This document shows, piece after piece, positions 34,273-44,128 of a stretch of 64,000 bases of DNA (position 1 is its first letter; every line of letters begins with the position of its first letter). A program made the translations under genes and the position numbers. Source of the stretch: DTYU01 sp040757355 (GTDB lineage Bacteria; Bacillota; Desulfotomaculia; Desulfotomaculales; Ammonificaceae). The DNA is taken from contig JBFLWY010000006.1 of the NCBI GenBank assembly GCA_040757355.1, forward strand, positions 23,913 to 87,912, in the 5' to 3' direction. The notes below the pieces were generated by a model. It was not told where the DNA came from. It made no database searches and worked only from the letters and a program-made list of their open reading frames with translations.

Positions 34273-34499
34273 GCAAACTACCGAAGGTAACAGGAAAAGA
34301 AATGATTGCCGCTTTGGAACGAGGTGGCTTCACCCTGGTGAGAATACGCGGTAGCCACCACTACTTACGGAGACCGGGCGGCAGGGTTTTGGTTACTGTT
34401 CCTGTTCATGCCGGGGAAGTCCTGAAGCCCAAACTTCTCAAGAGCATCCTAAAGCAAGCAAACCTAACGTTGGAAGAATTCAAAAACCTTCTCTGTTAA
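34269..34499 (+). CDS. hicA: HicA mRNA-interferase toxin
   Basis: 76 aa. The dsRBD-like toxin fold shows VTGKEMIAALERGGFTLVRIRGSHHYLRR, with the catalytic His in GSHH (near 28), and VTVPVHAGEVLKPKLLKSIL. It cleaves mRNA when freed from HicB. The GTG start overlaps the hicB stop. Placed just inside attR, the pair probably stabilises the element against loss (inference from toxin-antitoxin biology). Confidence 0.92.
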   Translation: MSKLPKVTGKEMIAALERGGFTLVRIRGSHHYLRRPGGRVLVTVPVHAGEVLKPKLLKSILKQANLTLEEFKNLLC

Positions 34500-34627
34500 G
34501 CAAGGAGGTGGAACAACGGTCTTACCGGTTTCGTTTCCAGTGCCAAAAAGTGAAAACCGTTGTCGGTGACGGGGTAGTTTAACTGGAAAATGCGTCAACG
34601 GTGCGGGTTTGCGGGTTCGGAGGTAGA

Positions 34628-34680
34628 GCGACGGTCTGCAAAACCGTTATGCGGCGGTTCGAATCCGCCTGCCGCCTCCA
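34628..34680 (+). repeat. attR, 53-bp direct repeat of the tRNA-Cys 3' end
   Basis: Exact copy of 26623-26675. The sequence before it does not form a tRNA 5' half, so this is the element's right attachment site. Beyond it lies an integrase relic. Confidence 0.95.
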
Positions 34681-34778
34681 AAAAGATAAAGCAGCGGCAA
34701 GGGGTTCCGGGATGGAAGTTCTTGCCGCTTGTGTTTTCGTGGGTTAAATTGAGAAAAATTTGAGAAAATGATTTTCGG

Positions 34779-34861
34779 TTAGCTGTTCTTGGCCAGGATG
34801 GAGTTGATTTTCTTGGCTGCTTCCCCCTGCATGCCGTCCATAGATGGGAGTAAAGGTCCAT
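34779..34861 (-). pseudogene. C-terminal remnant of a second tyrosine integrase
   Basis: Two minus-strand frames together give the end of a phage integrase: MDLYSHL (the catalytic-Tyr region) in one, and LLPSMDGMQGEAAKKINSIL before a stop at 34779 in another. A frameshift separates them. It lies 100 bp outside attR, consistent with an earlier element that once used the same tRNA site. Confidence 0.6.
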
Positions 34862-34939
34862 AGTAAGGTTTTGGGGACAACGCCGGCGGTTTTTTTAGAA
34901 ATAGTGTCCTGAGACGGCAGTCTAAGCATGAAAGTCGCA

Positions 34940-35218
34940 TTAGAGAGGTGATTTTTGGATTTTTTGCGTATCTGTTAACGGCGCCCGCGGGGCGATTATG
35001 ATGGTAATACTGCTGTAAATAATCTCCCTGTTCCTAGTAAAGAAGGGCATTTGAATTCTTTCCCGGACCTCCGCGCGGGGAACGACCACGGTGATTTCGT
35101 GCGGGACCTTACAAGTAAATCTTTTTGTAACCTCCATTACCAGCGGAGGAAGTTCCACCCGGGCGTGGTCCCTGCTCTCTGTGCGCTGCAGCCTGAGAAG
35201 CTTCTTGAGCTTCTTCAC
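34940..35218 (-). CDS. Hypothetical protein (possibly a relic)
   Basis: 92 aa if started at GTG 35218 (preceded by GAGGCGACC); the open frame continues upstream without a start to about 35325. The protein-like part includes VELPPLVMEVTKRFTCKVPHE, ITVVVPRAEVRERIQMPFF and SITIIIAPRAP. I do not recognise it. The missing natural N terminus suggests a truncated gene next to the att site. Confidence 0.35.
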   Translation of the reverse strand: MKKLKKLLRLQRTESRDHARVELPPLVMEVTKRFTCKVPHEITVVVPRAEVRERIQMPFFTRNREIIYSSITIIIAPRAPLTDTQKIQKSPL

Positions 35219-35552
35219 GGTCGCCTCACCCGCCTCCGGCCTTTCGGCGGTTTCTGCTGATTTAACTTTCGCGGTTGGACAGCCGTTGCCGGCGCGACAG
35301 CGGCGTAGGGTTCCTTCAGCGAACTACGGGCAGCGGAGGTCAAGGTAAGAGGTCAAAAGTGAAAAAACGAAGGTTCAACTTTGCACGGTGAATTCCTTTT
35401 TAACATCTCACCTCTCACCCGGCTGACGGCTTTTTAAAAACTTGCGCCCTGAGCCGCGGGTCGAGTGCGAAAGTTGAGTTGCTAAATTATATGTACCGGC
35501 GAGGTTAACGGTGTGGGCGCTCAAGTGGTTGAGGGAAAGGTAAAAATTTTTC
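35219..35552. other. Intergenic region upstream of the pyr promoter
   Basis: No complete gene; it includes the start-less upstream frame of the relic at 34940. I see no repeats of the local families. The pyr promoter begins at 35553. Confidence 0.5.
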
Positions 35553-35581
35553 TTGACGGGTGCCGGGGTATTAGATAATAT
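35553..35581 (+). promoter_or_regulatory. Sigma-A promoter of the pyr operon
   Basis: TTGACG, 17-bp spacer, TAATAT. The start point would fall near 35588, just before the PyrR-binding loop. Confidence 0.75.
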
Positions 35582-35595
35582 TATTTAAGATAACA

Positions 35596-35629
35596 ACCTT
35601 TAAGCCGGTCCGGTGAGGCCGGAAAGGGG
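35596..35629 (+). promoter_or_regulatory. PyrR-binding anti-antiterminator RNA loop
   Basis: CTTTAA, a CCGG stem arm, GTCC, GTGAGGCC, CCGG and AAAGG in order reproduce the conserved PyrR-recognition hairpin of Firmicute pyr leaders. With UMP bound, PyrR would hold this hairpin and let the terminator at 35666 form. Confidence 0.85.
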
Positions 35630-35665
35630 ATATAGCGTTGGGGTTTTTATTCGGGGACAAAATAG

Positions 35666-36283
<618 letters not shown>

Positions 36284-36713
36284 CAAGCTGGTGTTTGATG
36301 TTACGTAATGAACGACGCATCTCTTGGCTTGGCGTAAGGCGTTTTAATAATGGATAAATAGTCTTTTCTCAGGAGTGCCGCATGCGGCAAGCCGCACAAC
36401 GAAATCTGAAAACGGGACGGATAGACCTATAAGCCTGTTACTTAGATGCAGAAGGTAACATATACGGAACGCGGCGAGGAGCGAGCAATGCGAGGAAGTC
36501 CGGGCGGGGACGGGCCGGAGCCCAGCACTCAAAGCAGTTTTTGAGCTTCGAAGGAGAAACCTTTATTATATTAGCTGAAAAAAGTAGCTTTTCAAAGCGC
36601 AATCATAGCATTGAGTGCTGGGTGAGGACCCGGACCCGACCGGCTGACGAAACTATGCGCAGCTTATGGCCGCGCCCGCCGAAAGAAGTACTATTTTAGA
36701 GGGAGGGGATAGG
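36284..36713. other. pyrR-pyrB intergenic region with repeats
   Basis: No gene. It holds a reversed family D segment (36360-36410), a family C segment with GGAACGCGGCGAGGAGCGAGC (36431-36500), a palindromic A element (36521-36622), and an 80-bp tail ending GAAAGAAGTACTATTTTAGAG at the pyrB ribosome site. That tail recurs before carA. I see no second PyrR site. Confidence 0.7.
36521..36622. repeat. Palindromic family A element
   Basis: 102 bp bounded by CCCAGCACTCA/TGAGTGCTGGG, with internal blocks diverged from the 48182 and 15148 copies but in the same order. Confidence 0.85.
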
Positions 36714-37652
36714 GTGCTGGCAAGAAAGGATCTTCTGGGATTAGAAGATCTGACGGCGGCGGAGATAAAGGCCGTGCTCGACACGACCGATGCAATGCGC
36801 GAGGTAATGGGACGTGAGATCAAAAAGGTGCCCACATTGCGGGGCCGGGTGGTCGTTAATCTCTTCTACGAGCCCAGCACGCGCACACGTATTTCCTTTG
36901 AACTGGCGGCCAAACATCTCAGCGCTGATACAACGAGCGTGGCTGCAGGAGTTTCAAGCGCCGTGAAGGGTGAGGGACTGCTGGACACTGCCCGGACTAT
37001 AGCATCCCTCGGCGCTGATGCAGTGGTCCTGCGGCACCCCTCCGCCGGAGCGGCCGCATTTTTGAGCCGGTACACGCGGGCAGCGGTAATCAACGCCGGA
37101 GACGGAATGCACGAACATCCCACCCAGGCACTGCTGGACCTGTACACCATTAGGGAACACAGGGGAAGGATCGAAGGCGCTACGGTTTGTTTTGTCGGCG
37201 ATATTTACCACAGCCGAGTCGCGCGCTCCAACATATGGGGACTAAAGAAGCTGGGGGCCAAGGTAAGGGTTTGCGGACCGGCGACGCTGCTCCCTCCCGG
37301 GTTGGAGACGATGGGGGTGGAGGTATTCACGCGTTTAGAGGAGGCCCTTTCCGGAGCTGATGTTGTTTATGTCCTCAGACTGCAGCGGGAACGTTTTGCA
37401 CAGGGGGTATTGCCCGGTGTTGAAGAGTACGCACGCTTTTACTGCGTGAACATGGAGAAGCTTGCGCTGGCGAAACCCGATGCGATTGTGATGCACCCTG
37501 GACCGCTCAACCGGGGCGTGGAGATTGCTGCAGAGGTGGCTGACGGGCCGCGGGCGGTAATCTCAGAACAAGTAACGAACGGGGTGGCGGTGCGTATGGC
37601 CTGTCTATACCTCCTGGTTCGGAGGGATAGCGATGACAAGACATATCATTAA
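36714..37652 (+). CDS. pyrB: Aspartate carbamoyltransferase catalytic subunit
   Basis: 312 aa from GTG 36714, close behind GGGAGGGG; the ATG at 36666 lies in repeat sequence and is rejected. The carbamoyl-phosphate loop [13 protein letters not shown] is near residue 50, [12 protein letters not shown] near 138 and [13 protein letters not shown] near 260. It makes carbamoyl-aspartate, the committed step of pyrimidine synthesis. pyrC overlaps its end by 20 bases. No pyrI regulatory subunit is present. Confidence 0.95.
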   Translation: MLARKDLLGLEDLTAAEIKAVLDTTDAMREVMGREIKKVPTLRGRVVVNLFYEPSTRTRISFELAAKHLSADTTSVAAGVSSAVKGEGLLDTARTIASLGADAVVLRHPSAGAAAFLSRYTRAAVINAGDGMHEHPTQALLDLYTIREHRGRIEGATVCFVGDIYHSRVARSNIWGLKKLGAKVRVCGPATLLPPGLETMGVEVFTRLEEALSGADVVYVLRLQRERFAQGVLPGVEEYARFYCVNMEKLALAKPDAIVMHPGPLNRGVEIAAEVADGPRAVISEQVTNGVAVRMACLYLLVRRDSDDKTYH

Positions 37653-38958
37653 GGGAGGGACTGTTGTCGATCCAGTTGAAGGACTGGTATATCAGGCGGA
37701 CATCCTGATCGACAACGGGAGGATTGGCGCGGTCGGTACGGGACTGAACGCCGGTAAGAAAGCGACGGTTATTGATGCTGGGGGACTACTGGTTACGCCG
37801 GGGCTGATAGACATGCACGTACACCTCAGAGAGCCCGGTTTTGAGTACAAAGAAACGATTGCTTCGGGCACCCTGGCGGCGATTCGTGGAGGCTTCACGG
37901 CGGTTTGCGCCATGCCGAACACCCAGCCCGTTTGTGACAATGCTGCAGTGGTTGAATTCGTGCTGAAAAAGGCAAAAGAGGCCGCCAACGCCCGGGTGCA
38001 CCCGATCGGTGCGATTACTAGAAGGAGCGCGGGAAAAGAACTTGCCGCGCTTGGTGAGATGAGAGCAGCGGGGGCCGTCGCCTTTTCGGACGACGGGCGG
38101 TGGGTTGCTGACGCAAATCTGATGCGGCGCGCGATGGAGTATGCCTCGATGCTGGGCGTGCCGGTGATATCGCACTGCGAAGACCCTGCCTTGAGCGCCG
38201 GCGGCGTTATGAACGAGGGCGTCACTTCAACGGTTTTAGGTTTAAGGGGGGTTCCGGCTGCGGCGGAGGAGGTGGCTGTGGCACGTGATATCATCCTGGC
38301 GGAACTGACCGGGTGCCACCTTCACATTGCACACGTGAGCACCGCCGGGTCTGTCAGGCTCGTCCGTGAAGCGAAGCGAAGGGGGATACGCATTACGGCT
38401 GAGGCGGCGCCGCATCACTTCACCCTTACCGAGGAAGCAGTGAAGGGCTACAACACTAACGCAAAAATGAACCCGCCGCTAAGGACGTTGACCGATGTCA
38501 CCGCCGTTATCGAAGGGTTGGCCGACGGGACGATCGACGTGATTGCAACAGACCACGCTCCTCACTCCGTTGAGGAGAAGGAGACCGAGTTTGATGCGGC
38601 TCCTTTCGGGATTGTGGGGTTGGAAACGGCGGTAGGGCTGGTCTTTAGTGAACTGGTAAACAAAGGAGTGCTCAGCCTTCCGGATGCTATCGCTAAAATG
38701 ACCGTAAACCCGGCACGGATTATCGGTATCGACGCAGGGAGGATCGAAGAAGGGATGGTTGCCGACTTAACGCTGATTGACCCCGAACGCAAAGAGACCG
38801 TCCAGCCGGCCCACTTTGTTTCAAAGGGCAGGAATACTCCATTTCAAGGGCGGGATCTGACGGGTGTACCGGTTGGTGTGATGATCGGCGGCCGGTGGAC
38901 TGAATCAAGGGGTCGCGCGAACACTTTAAAAACAAAGTTACGGGCCAGGAAGGCGTAA
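37633..38958 (+). CDS. pyrC: Dihydroorotase
   Basis: 441 aa, class I multidomain amidohydrolase. Zinc ligands are in [10 protein letters not shown] (near 60) and the later [14 protein letters not shown] and ATDHAPH motifs. It closes carbamoyl-aspartate to dihydroorotate. The ATG at 37633 is inside pyrB, so translation is coupled. The gene ends before a 406-bp repeat region leading to carA. Confidence 0.95.
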   Translation: MTRHIIKGGTVVDPVEGLVYQADILIDNGRIGAVGTGLNAGKKATVIDAGGLLVTPGLIDMHVHLREPGFEYKETIASGTLAAIRGGFTAVCAMPNTQPVCDNAAVVEFVLKKAKEAANARVHPIGAITRRSAGKELAALGEMRAAGAVAFSDDGRWVADANLMRRAMEYASMLGVPVISHCEDPALSAGGVMNEGVTSTVLGLRGVPAAAEEVAVARDIILAELTGCHLHIAHVSTAGSVRLVREAKRRGIRITAEAAPHHFTLTEEAVKGYNTNAKMNPPLRTLTDVTAVIEGLADGTIDVIATDHAPHSVEEKETEFDAAPFGIVGLETAVGLVFSELVNKGVLSLPDAIAKMTVNPARIIGIDAGRIEEGMVADLTLIDPERKETVQPAHFVSKGRNTPFQGRDLTGVPVGVMIGGRWTESRGRANTLKTKLRARKA

Positions 38959-39035
38959 AGTGGTTTATAAAACCTGGCTTATCAAAAAGACAAAACCTGA
39001 TTTGTATTTAGGCAATAAACAAGAGTATTAATGGG

Positions 39036-39158
39036 AGAGTCATTTACGACGACTGGTCGTCGCCACCGGGAAGGAAAATATGGATCCGTTAGCGTGTTAC
39101 TTAAAGGCGGTAATATAACATAAACGAAACGCGGTGAGGAGCGAGCAATGCGAGGAAT
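39036..39158 (+). repeat. Family C repeat with ACGACGACT..TCGTCG hairpin
   Basis: Contains TTTACGACGACTGGTCGTCG, then CACCGGGAA, GTGTTACTTAAA and GGAACGC-like GAAACGCGGTGAGGAGCGAGC. A second long copy lies at 51354-51470 before aroC, and fragments at 48384-48424 (minus) and 9433-9656 (minus, split by A elements). Confidence 0.75.
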
Positions 39159-39251
39159 CCAGCACTCAATTCAACTTGGAAAGTAGCAATTTGCGTATAA
39201 ACGTTAAATGAAAAACCGTTTGTTTTTTGCCAGGGCAAGTTTGAGTGCTGG
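39159..39251. repeat. Palindromic family A element
   Basis: 93 bp, CCAGCACTCAATT to TTTGAGTGCTGG. Its interior is the most diverged of the set. Confidence 0.8.
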
Positions 39252-39364
39252 GGACCGAACCGGAGCGTGACCTCTGACATCCTGCATCTGACTTCCGAAA
39301 TGCAAAGCTTATTGCCGCGCCCATCGAAAGAAGTACTAATTTTCAGGAGAGAAGGAGACGTTTG

Positions 39365-40671
39365 ATGCGCGCAGCGCTGGCGCTGGAAGACGGGACTGTA
39401 TACGAAGGCGATGCGTTTGGAGCAGCCGGTGAGAGTTGGGGTGAGGTTGTTTTCAACACGGGAATGACCGGCTATCAGGAAGTGCTCACCGATCCTTCAT
39501 ATTGCGGTCAAATTGTGGTGATGACCTACCCGCTGATTGGCAATTACGGGATAAATAATGAGGATTCAGAATCCAGACGCGCCTTTGTACGCGGGTTTGT
39601 AGTACGCGAAGCCTGTAGCACGCCGTCGAATTGGCGTACACAGCGCGGGCTTGAGGATTATCTCAAAGAACAGGGAATAATCGGGCTTTGTGGGATTGAC
39701 ACGCGTGCGGTGACGAAAAGGCTCAGGCAATACGGGACTATGCGGGGGGTACTGAGTACGGTGGACCTTGANNNNNNNNNNNNNNNNNNNNNNNNNNNNN
39801 NNNNNNNNNNNNNNNNNNNNNNNNNNNNNNNNNNNNNNNNNNNNNNNNNNNNNNNNNNNNNNNNNNNNNNNGCGGGCTTGAGGATTATCTCAAAGAACAG
39901 GGAATAATCGGGCTTTGTGGGATTGACACGCGTGCGGTGACGAAAAGGCTCAGGCAATACGGGACTATGCGGGGGGTACTGAGTACGGTGGACCTTGACC
40001 CGGGAAGCCTGGTGGCGAAGGCGGAGAATTCACCTCACCTTACCGGTCAAGACCTGGTAAACGAGGTGGCGACGCGGGAGCCTATTGTCATTCCGGGGAG
40101 CGGTTATCGTGTTGTATTGTATGATTTCGGCGCGAAAAACAACATTGTCCGCTGTCTTAACCGTAGGGGATGCGAGGTGATTATTGTTCCGCCACAAACC
40201 ACACCTGCAGAGGTCTATCAGTACCGTCCCGACGGCATTATGCTCTCAAACGGGCCGGGTGACCCGATAGATGTCAGTTATGCGGCAGACTCAGTGCGTG
40301 AATTAATAGGCAAGTTGCCTGTTTTCGGTATCTGCTTGGGACATCAGATTCTGGGGCTGGCTTTCGGCGGGAAGACCTACAAACTGAAGTTCGGACACCG
40401 TGGCGTCAACCACCCGGTTAAGGATATGGCGACCGGCCGCGTTTATATAACGTCTCACAACCACGGTTTTGCGGTGGACGCGACCTCTCTTCCGGAAGAG
40501 GTTTTGGTCTCACACATAAATCTCAACGACGGTACGGTAGAAGGAATGCGGCACCGCTACTTACCGGTCTTTTCCGTTCAATATCATCCGGAGGCATCAC
40601 CGGGAACAAACGACGCTGAATACCTGTTTGACGAGTTCATCGCAGTTATGCAGCACGAGAGGAGATCGTAA
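39365..40671 (+). CDS. carA: Carbamoyl-phosphate synthase small subunit, interrupted by an assembly gap
   Basis: ATG 39365 behind GGAGAGAAGGAG. The frame runs into 100 N (39772-39871). The 127 bases before the gap (39645-39771) are repeated exactly after it (39872-39998). Removing gap plus duplicate (227 bp) gives an uninterrupted 359-aa CarA, normal for the family. The C-terminal glutamine amidotransferase has the catalytic Cys in GICLGHQ and His/Glu in YHPEA. It delivers ammonia to CarB. Its stop overlaps the carB start (TAATG). Confidence 0.93.
39645..39998 (+). other. Assembly gap with duplicated 127-bp flanks (carA)
   Basis: 39645-39771 and 39872-39998 are identical and flank exactly 100 N. 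An overlap of exactly 127 bp equals a common maximum de Bruijn k-mer, so these are two abutting contigs that were spaced by N instead of merged. Confidence 0.9.
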
Positions 40672-43600
40672 TGCCACGGCGGAGAGACCTTAAAAAAGTG
40701 ATGGTGATAGGTTCGGGCCCGATAATTATCGGGCAGGCGGCAGAATTCGACTATGCCGGCACGCAGGCATGCCGTTCTTTGAAAGAAGAAGGGCTCGAAG
40801 TGGTCCTGGTAAACTCCAACCCTGCAACCATCATGACCGACATTAATATGGCGGACAGGGTATATATCGAACCGTTAACCCCGGAGTTTGTAGCAAAGGT
40901 CGTGTATCAGGAGCGCCCGGACGGTCTTTTGCCGACGCTGGGCGGGCAGGTGGGGTTAAACCTTGCCCTCGAGTTGAGCGAGGCAGGTGTATTGAAGGAC
41001 GCCGGGGTTGAACTCCTGGGGACACCGCTCGCCACTATTAAAAAAGCGGAAGACAGAGAACTTTTCCGTTCTATGCTCCAAGGGATTAACGAACCGGTTC
41101 CGAAAAGCGCGATTGTTTCAACGGTTCAGGACGCGGTCTCTTTTGCCAGGGAGATCGGTTTTCCGGTTGTGGTAAGACCCGCTTATACCTTGGGCGGAAC
41201 GGGGGGTGGTATTGCGCGTGAAGAGACGGAGTTGGCGGAGATTGCGACACGGGGCCTGAAACACAGTATTATCAGGCAGATCTTGGTCGAACAGTGCGTC
41301 TCGGGATGGAAGGAAATTGAGTACGAAGTGATGCGGGACGGAGCGGACAACTGCATTACCGTCTGCAACATGGAGAACCTGGACCCTATGGGTGTGCATA
41401 CCGGTGACAGCATCGTAGTTGCTCCCTCGCAAACATTAAGCGATAAAGAATACCAGTTGCTTCGGACAGCTTCGCTTAAGATCATCCGTGCGCTCGGGGT
41501 CGAGGGCGGGTGCAACATCCAGTTTGCCCTGGACCCGCATAGTTTTCAGTATTACGTGATTGAGGTCAATCCGAGGGTGTCCCGGTCATCAGCGCTTGCA
41601 TCCAAAGCTACAGGGTACCCCATCGCCAAGGTGGCGGCAAAGATCGCCATCGGTCTCAGGCTTGACGAGATTAAGAACGCGGTAACGGGAAAGACTTACG
41701 CCTGCTTTGAGCCGGCTCTCGATTATGTAGTGGTCAAGTTCCCGCGCTGGCCCTTTGACAAGTTCGCGTCGGCCAACCGGGCGCTTGGGACCCAGATGAA
41801 ATCGACCGGTGAGGTAATGGCCATCGGCAGGACCTTTGAAGAAGCACTCCTGAAGGCAATAAGGTCGCTGGAGGTTGGGATGCATAGTCTCATCCTGCCG
41901 GAGGCCGCGAAGTTGTCCGACGAAGAGCTTGAAAAAAGGCTTTCGGTTCCGCACGACGAACGTCTTTTTTATGTGGCGGAAGCACTGCGGCGGGACTTCT
42001 CTGTCGAAGGGATAGCCAAATCTTCACGAATCGACACCTGGTTTATCGAAAAACTCAACAGAATAGTCAAGTGTGAGCAAATTATTAGTTCTAAAGCAAA
42101 AAGCGCTCTCTTGCCCGACGATCTAAAAGCGGCAAAGCGGTTAGGACTGGCGGACAGAACCATCGCTCAACTGACCGGCTTTTCAGAGCTTGACATCCGT
42201 CGCATGCGGGAAGATGCGGGTCTGATGCCGGTTTATAAGATGGTGGATACCTGTGCTGCCGAGTTTGAGGCCGAGACCCCATATTATTACTCGTCTTACG
42301 AGGAAGAAGACGAAGCACCGGCNNNNNNNNNNNNNNNNNNNNNNNNNNNNNNNNNNNNNNNNNNNNNNNNNNNNNNNNNNNNNNNNNNNNNNNNNNNNNN
42401 NNNNNNNNNNNNNNNNNNNNNNTCCGTCGCATGCGGGAAGATGCGGGTCTGATGCCGGTTTATAAGATGGTGGATACCTGTGCTGCCGAGTTTGAGGCCG
42501 AGACCCCATATTATTACTCGTCTTACGAGGAAGAAGACGAAGCACCGGCGGAACCCGGTAAGAGGGTTGTAGTTTTGGGGTCCGGGCCCATTCGGATCGG
42601 CCAGGGGATCGAATTCGATTACTGTTCTGTCCACTGCGTTTGGGCGCTTCGGCAAGAAGGTGTGAAAGCGCTCATTATAAACAATAACCCGGAGACCGTC
42701 AGCACCGACTTTGACACGGCTGACCGGCTTTACTTTGAGCCGCTTGTGCCGGAAGACGTAATCAATATTCTCAAGAAGGAGCAACCGGACGGTGTGGTAG
42801 TGCAATTCGGCGGGCAGACCGCGATAAACCTGGCAAAAGCAGTTAAGGATGCGGGCTTTAAGATTTTGGGCACCTCGGTCGAAGACACCGATGTTGCTGA
42901 AGACCGGGAAAAATTTGACGCGCTATTGGAAAAAATCAAGATTCCGAGGCCGCCGGGCGGTGCGGCTTACTCACTGAACGAAGCTGCGGCGGTGGCGCGG
43001 CGGGTGGGATTCCCTGTACTGGTACGGCCGTCGTACGTACTGGGGGGCCGGGCGATGGAAATCGTATATAACCAGGACGACCTTGTCGAATACATGCGGT
43101 CGGCTGTGCAGGTCAGTCCGGAGCACCCGGTTCTTGTGGATAAGTACATACTGGGCAGAGAGGTCGAAGTAGACGCCATCAGCGACGGTGAGGATGTCGT
43201 AATTCCGGGGATAATGGAACACGTTGAACGTGCGGGCGTGCACTCGGGAGACAGCATAGCGGTTTACCCGCCCCAGAATTTGACGCCGGCGATCACGGAC
43301 AGGATAGTAGATTATACAATCAGGTTGGCAAGGGCGCTTAGAGTAAAGGGACTATTAAATATTCAATATGTGATCGGCATGAATAACGAGCCTTACGTTT
43401 TGGAGGTAAACCCGCGGGCCAGCCGTACAGTACCGTACCTGAGCAAAATTACGGGAATTCCCATGATTATGCTGGCTACACGGGCCATTCTGGGGCGCAG
43501 GTTAAGGGAAATGGGATACCGGACCGGTTTATACCGGGAAGCTTCTCATATCAGTGTGAAGGTGCCGGTCTTCTCGTTTGCCAAGATACTTGATGTCGAC

Positions 43601-44128
43601 GTATCACTTGGTCCGGAAATGAAATCGACGGGAGAAGTTATGGGGGTAAGCGAGGACTTTGCGGCGGCGCTTTATAAAGGTTGCGTGGCTGCAGGCTATT
43701 CTTTCCCGGAAAAAGGCACGGTACTGGTAACCGTCTCTGACCGGGACAAGGAAGAAACGATGTCCATTGTACGAGAACTTGCCGACCTCGGCTTCAGTAT
43801 TCTGGCTACGTCAGGAACGGCGAAAGTGCTCCAGGCAGCTGGGATCCCGGTGGAAACGGTTAAGAAGATTTACGAGGGGTCACCGAACATTGTAGACCTT
43901 TTAAGAGCAGGAAAAATAAACTTGGTCTTAAATACTCTCACACGGGGTAAGATGCCGGAACGCGAAGGCTTTCGTATCAGGCGGACGGCAGTGGAACTGG
44001 GTGTTCCCTGCATCACTTCGCTCGATACCATGCGGGCGGTTGTTTCTGTAATGAAGGCGCGGACGCAGGGCGACTTGGTTTCCGTAATACCCCTTCAGGA
44101 GTACAACTTGGAGGAGGCTGCGATGTGA
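40671..44128 (+). CDS. carB: Carbamoyl-phosphate synthase large subunit, interrupted by an assembly gap
   Basis: Coupled to carA. The 100-N gap at 42323-42422 is flanked by identical 127-bp copies (42196-42322 and 42423-42549). Removing 227 bp restores 1076 codons, the full CarB length. Two ATP-grasp halves are present: [16 protein letters not shown] and later [27 protein letters not shown] in the first half and [11 protein letters not shown] in the second. A C-terminal MGS-like allosteric domain (about the last 140 residues) binds UMP or ornithine effectors. It makes carbamoyl phosphate for pyrimidines and arginine. Confidence 0.94.
42196..42549 (+). other. Assembly gap with duplicated 127-bp flanks (carB)
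   Basis: Same signature as in carA: exactly 100 N between two exact 127-bp copies. Reading frame and protein length are restored by collapsing it. Confidence 0.9.

Larger units (their letters stand above)
26623..34680. mobile_element. 8.06-kb integrative element in tRNA-Cys, phage-satellite-like
   Basis: Bounded by 53-bp perfect direct repeats (26623-26675 and 34628-34680) that are the 3' part of tRNA-Cys. It encodes a tyrosine integrase beside attL and a leftward operon (HTH/excisionase, unknown, CHC2 primase, DUF3987 protein, iteron block, four small genes, small-terminase-like gene). It also has a divergent switch region and rightward genes ending in hicBA. No conjugation, capsid, portal, tail or large terminase gene is present. 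The layout matches phage-inducible chromosomal islands better than an ICE or prophage, but satellite function is inference. Confidence 0.85.
38959..39364. other. pyrC-carA intergenic region with repeats
   Basis: No gene. A family C repeat (39036-39158) is followed by an A element (39159-39251) and a ~100-bp tail ending GAAAGAAGTACTAATTTTCAGGAG, paralogous to the pyrB leader. Transcription of carA presumably continues from upstream, as no strong promoter was seen. Confidence 0.65.

Noticed and set aside
34569..34628. tRNA-like segment (GTAGTTTAACTGG ... GCGGGTTCG) before attR
   Set aside because: It does not fold into a cloverleaf and has no matching acceptor stem; at most a relic.
36480..36520. 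RNase P RNA-like phrase GAGGAAGTCCGGGC in the pyrB leader
   Set aside because: Only this short match; the rest of the P RNA core is missing and the surrounding sequence is a family C repeat also found before carA and aroC.
36714..37652. Upstream ATG (36666) as the pyrB start
   Set aside because: It lies in the repeat tail shared with carA and has no ribosome site; GTG 36714 follows GGGAGGGG and gives the family length.
39365..44128. carA and carB as frameshifted or duplicated pseudogenes
   Set aside because: The disruptions coincide exactly with 100-N gaps and 127-bp duplicates; collapsing them gives full-length proteins.
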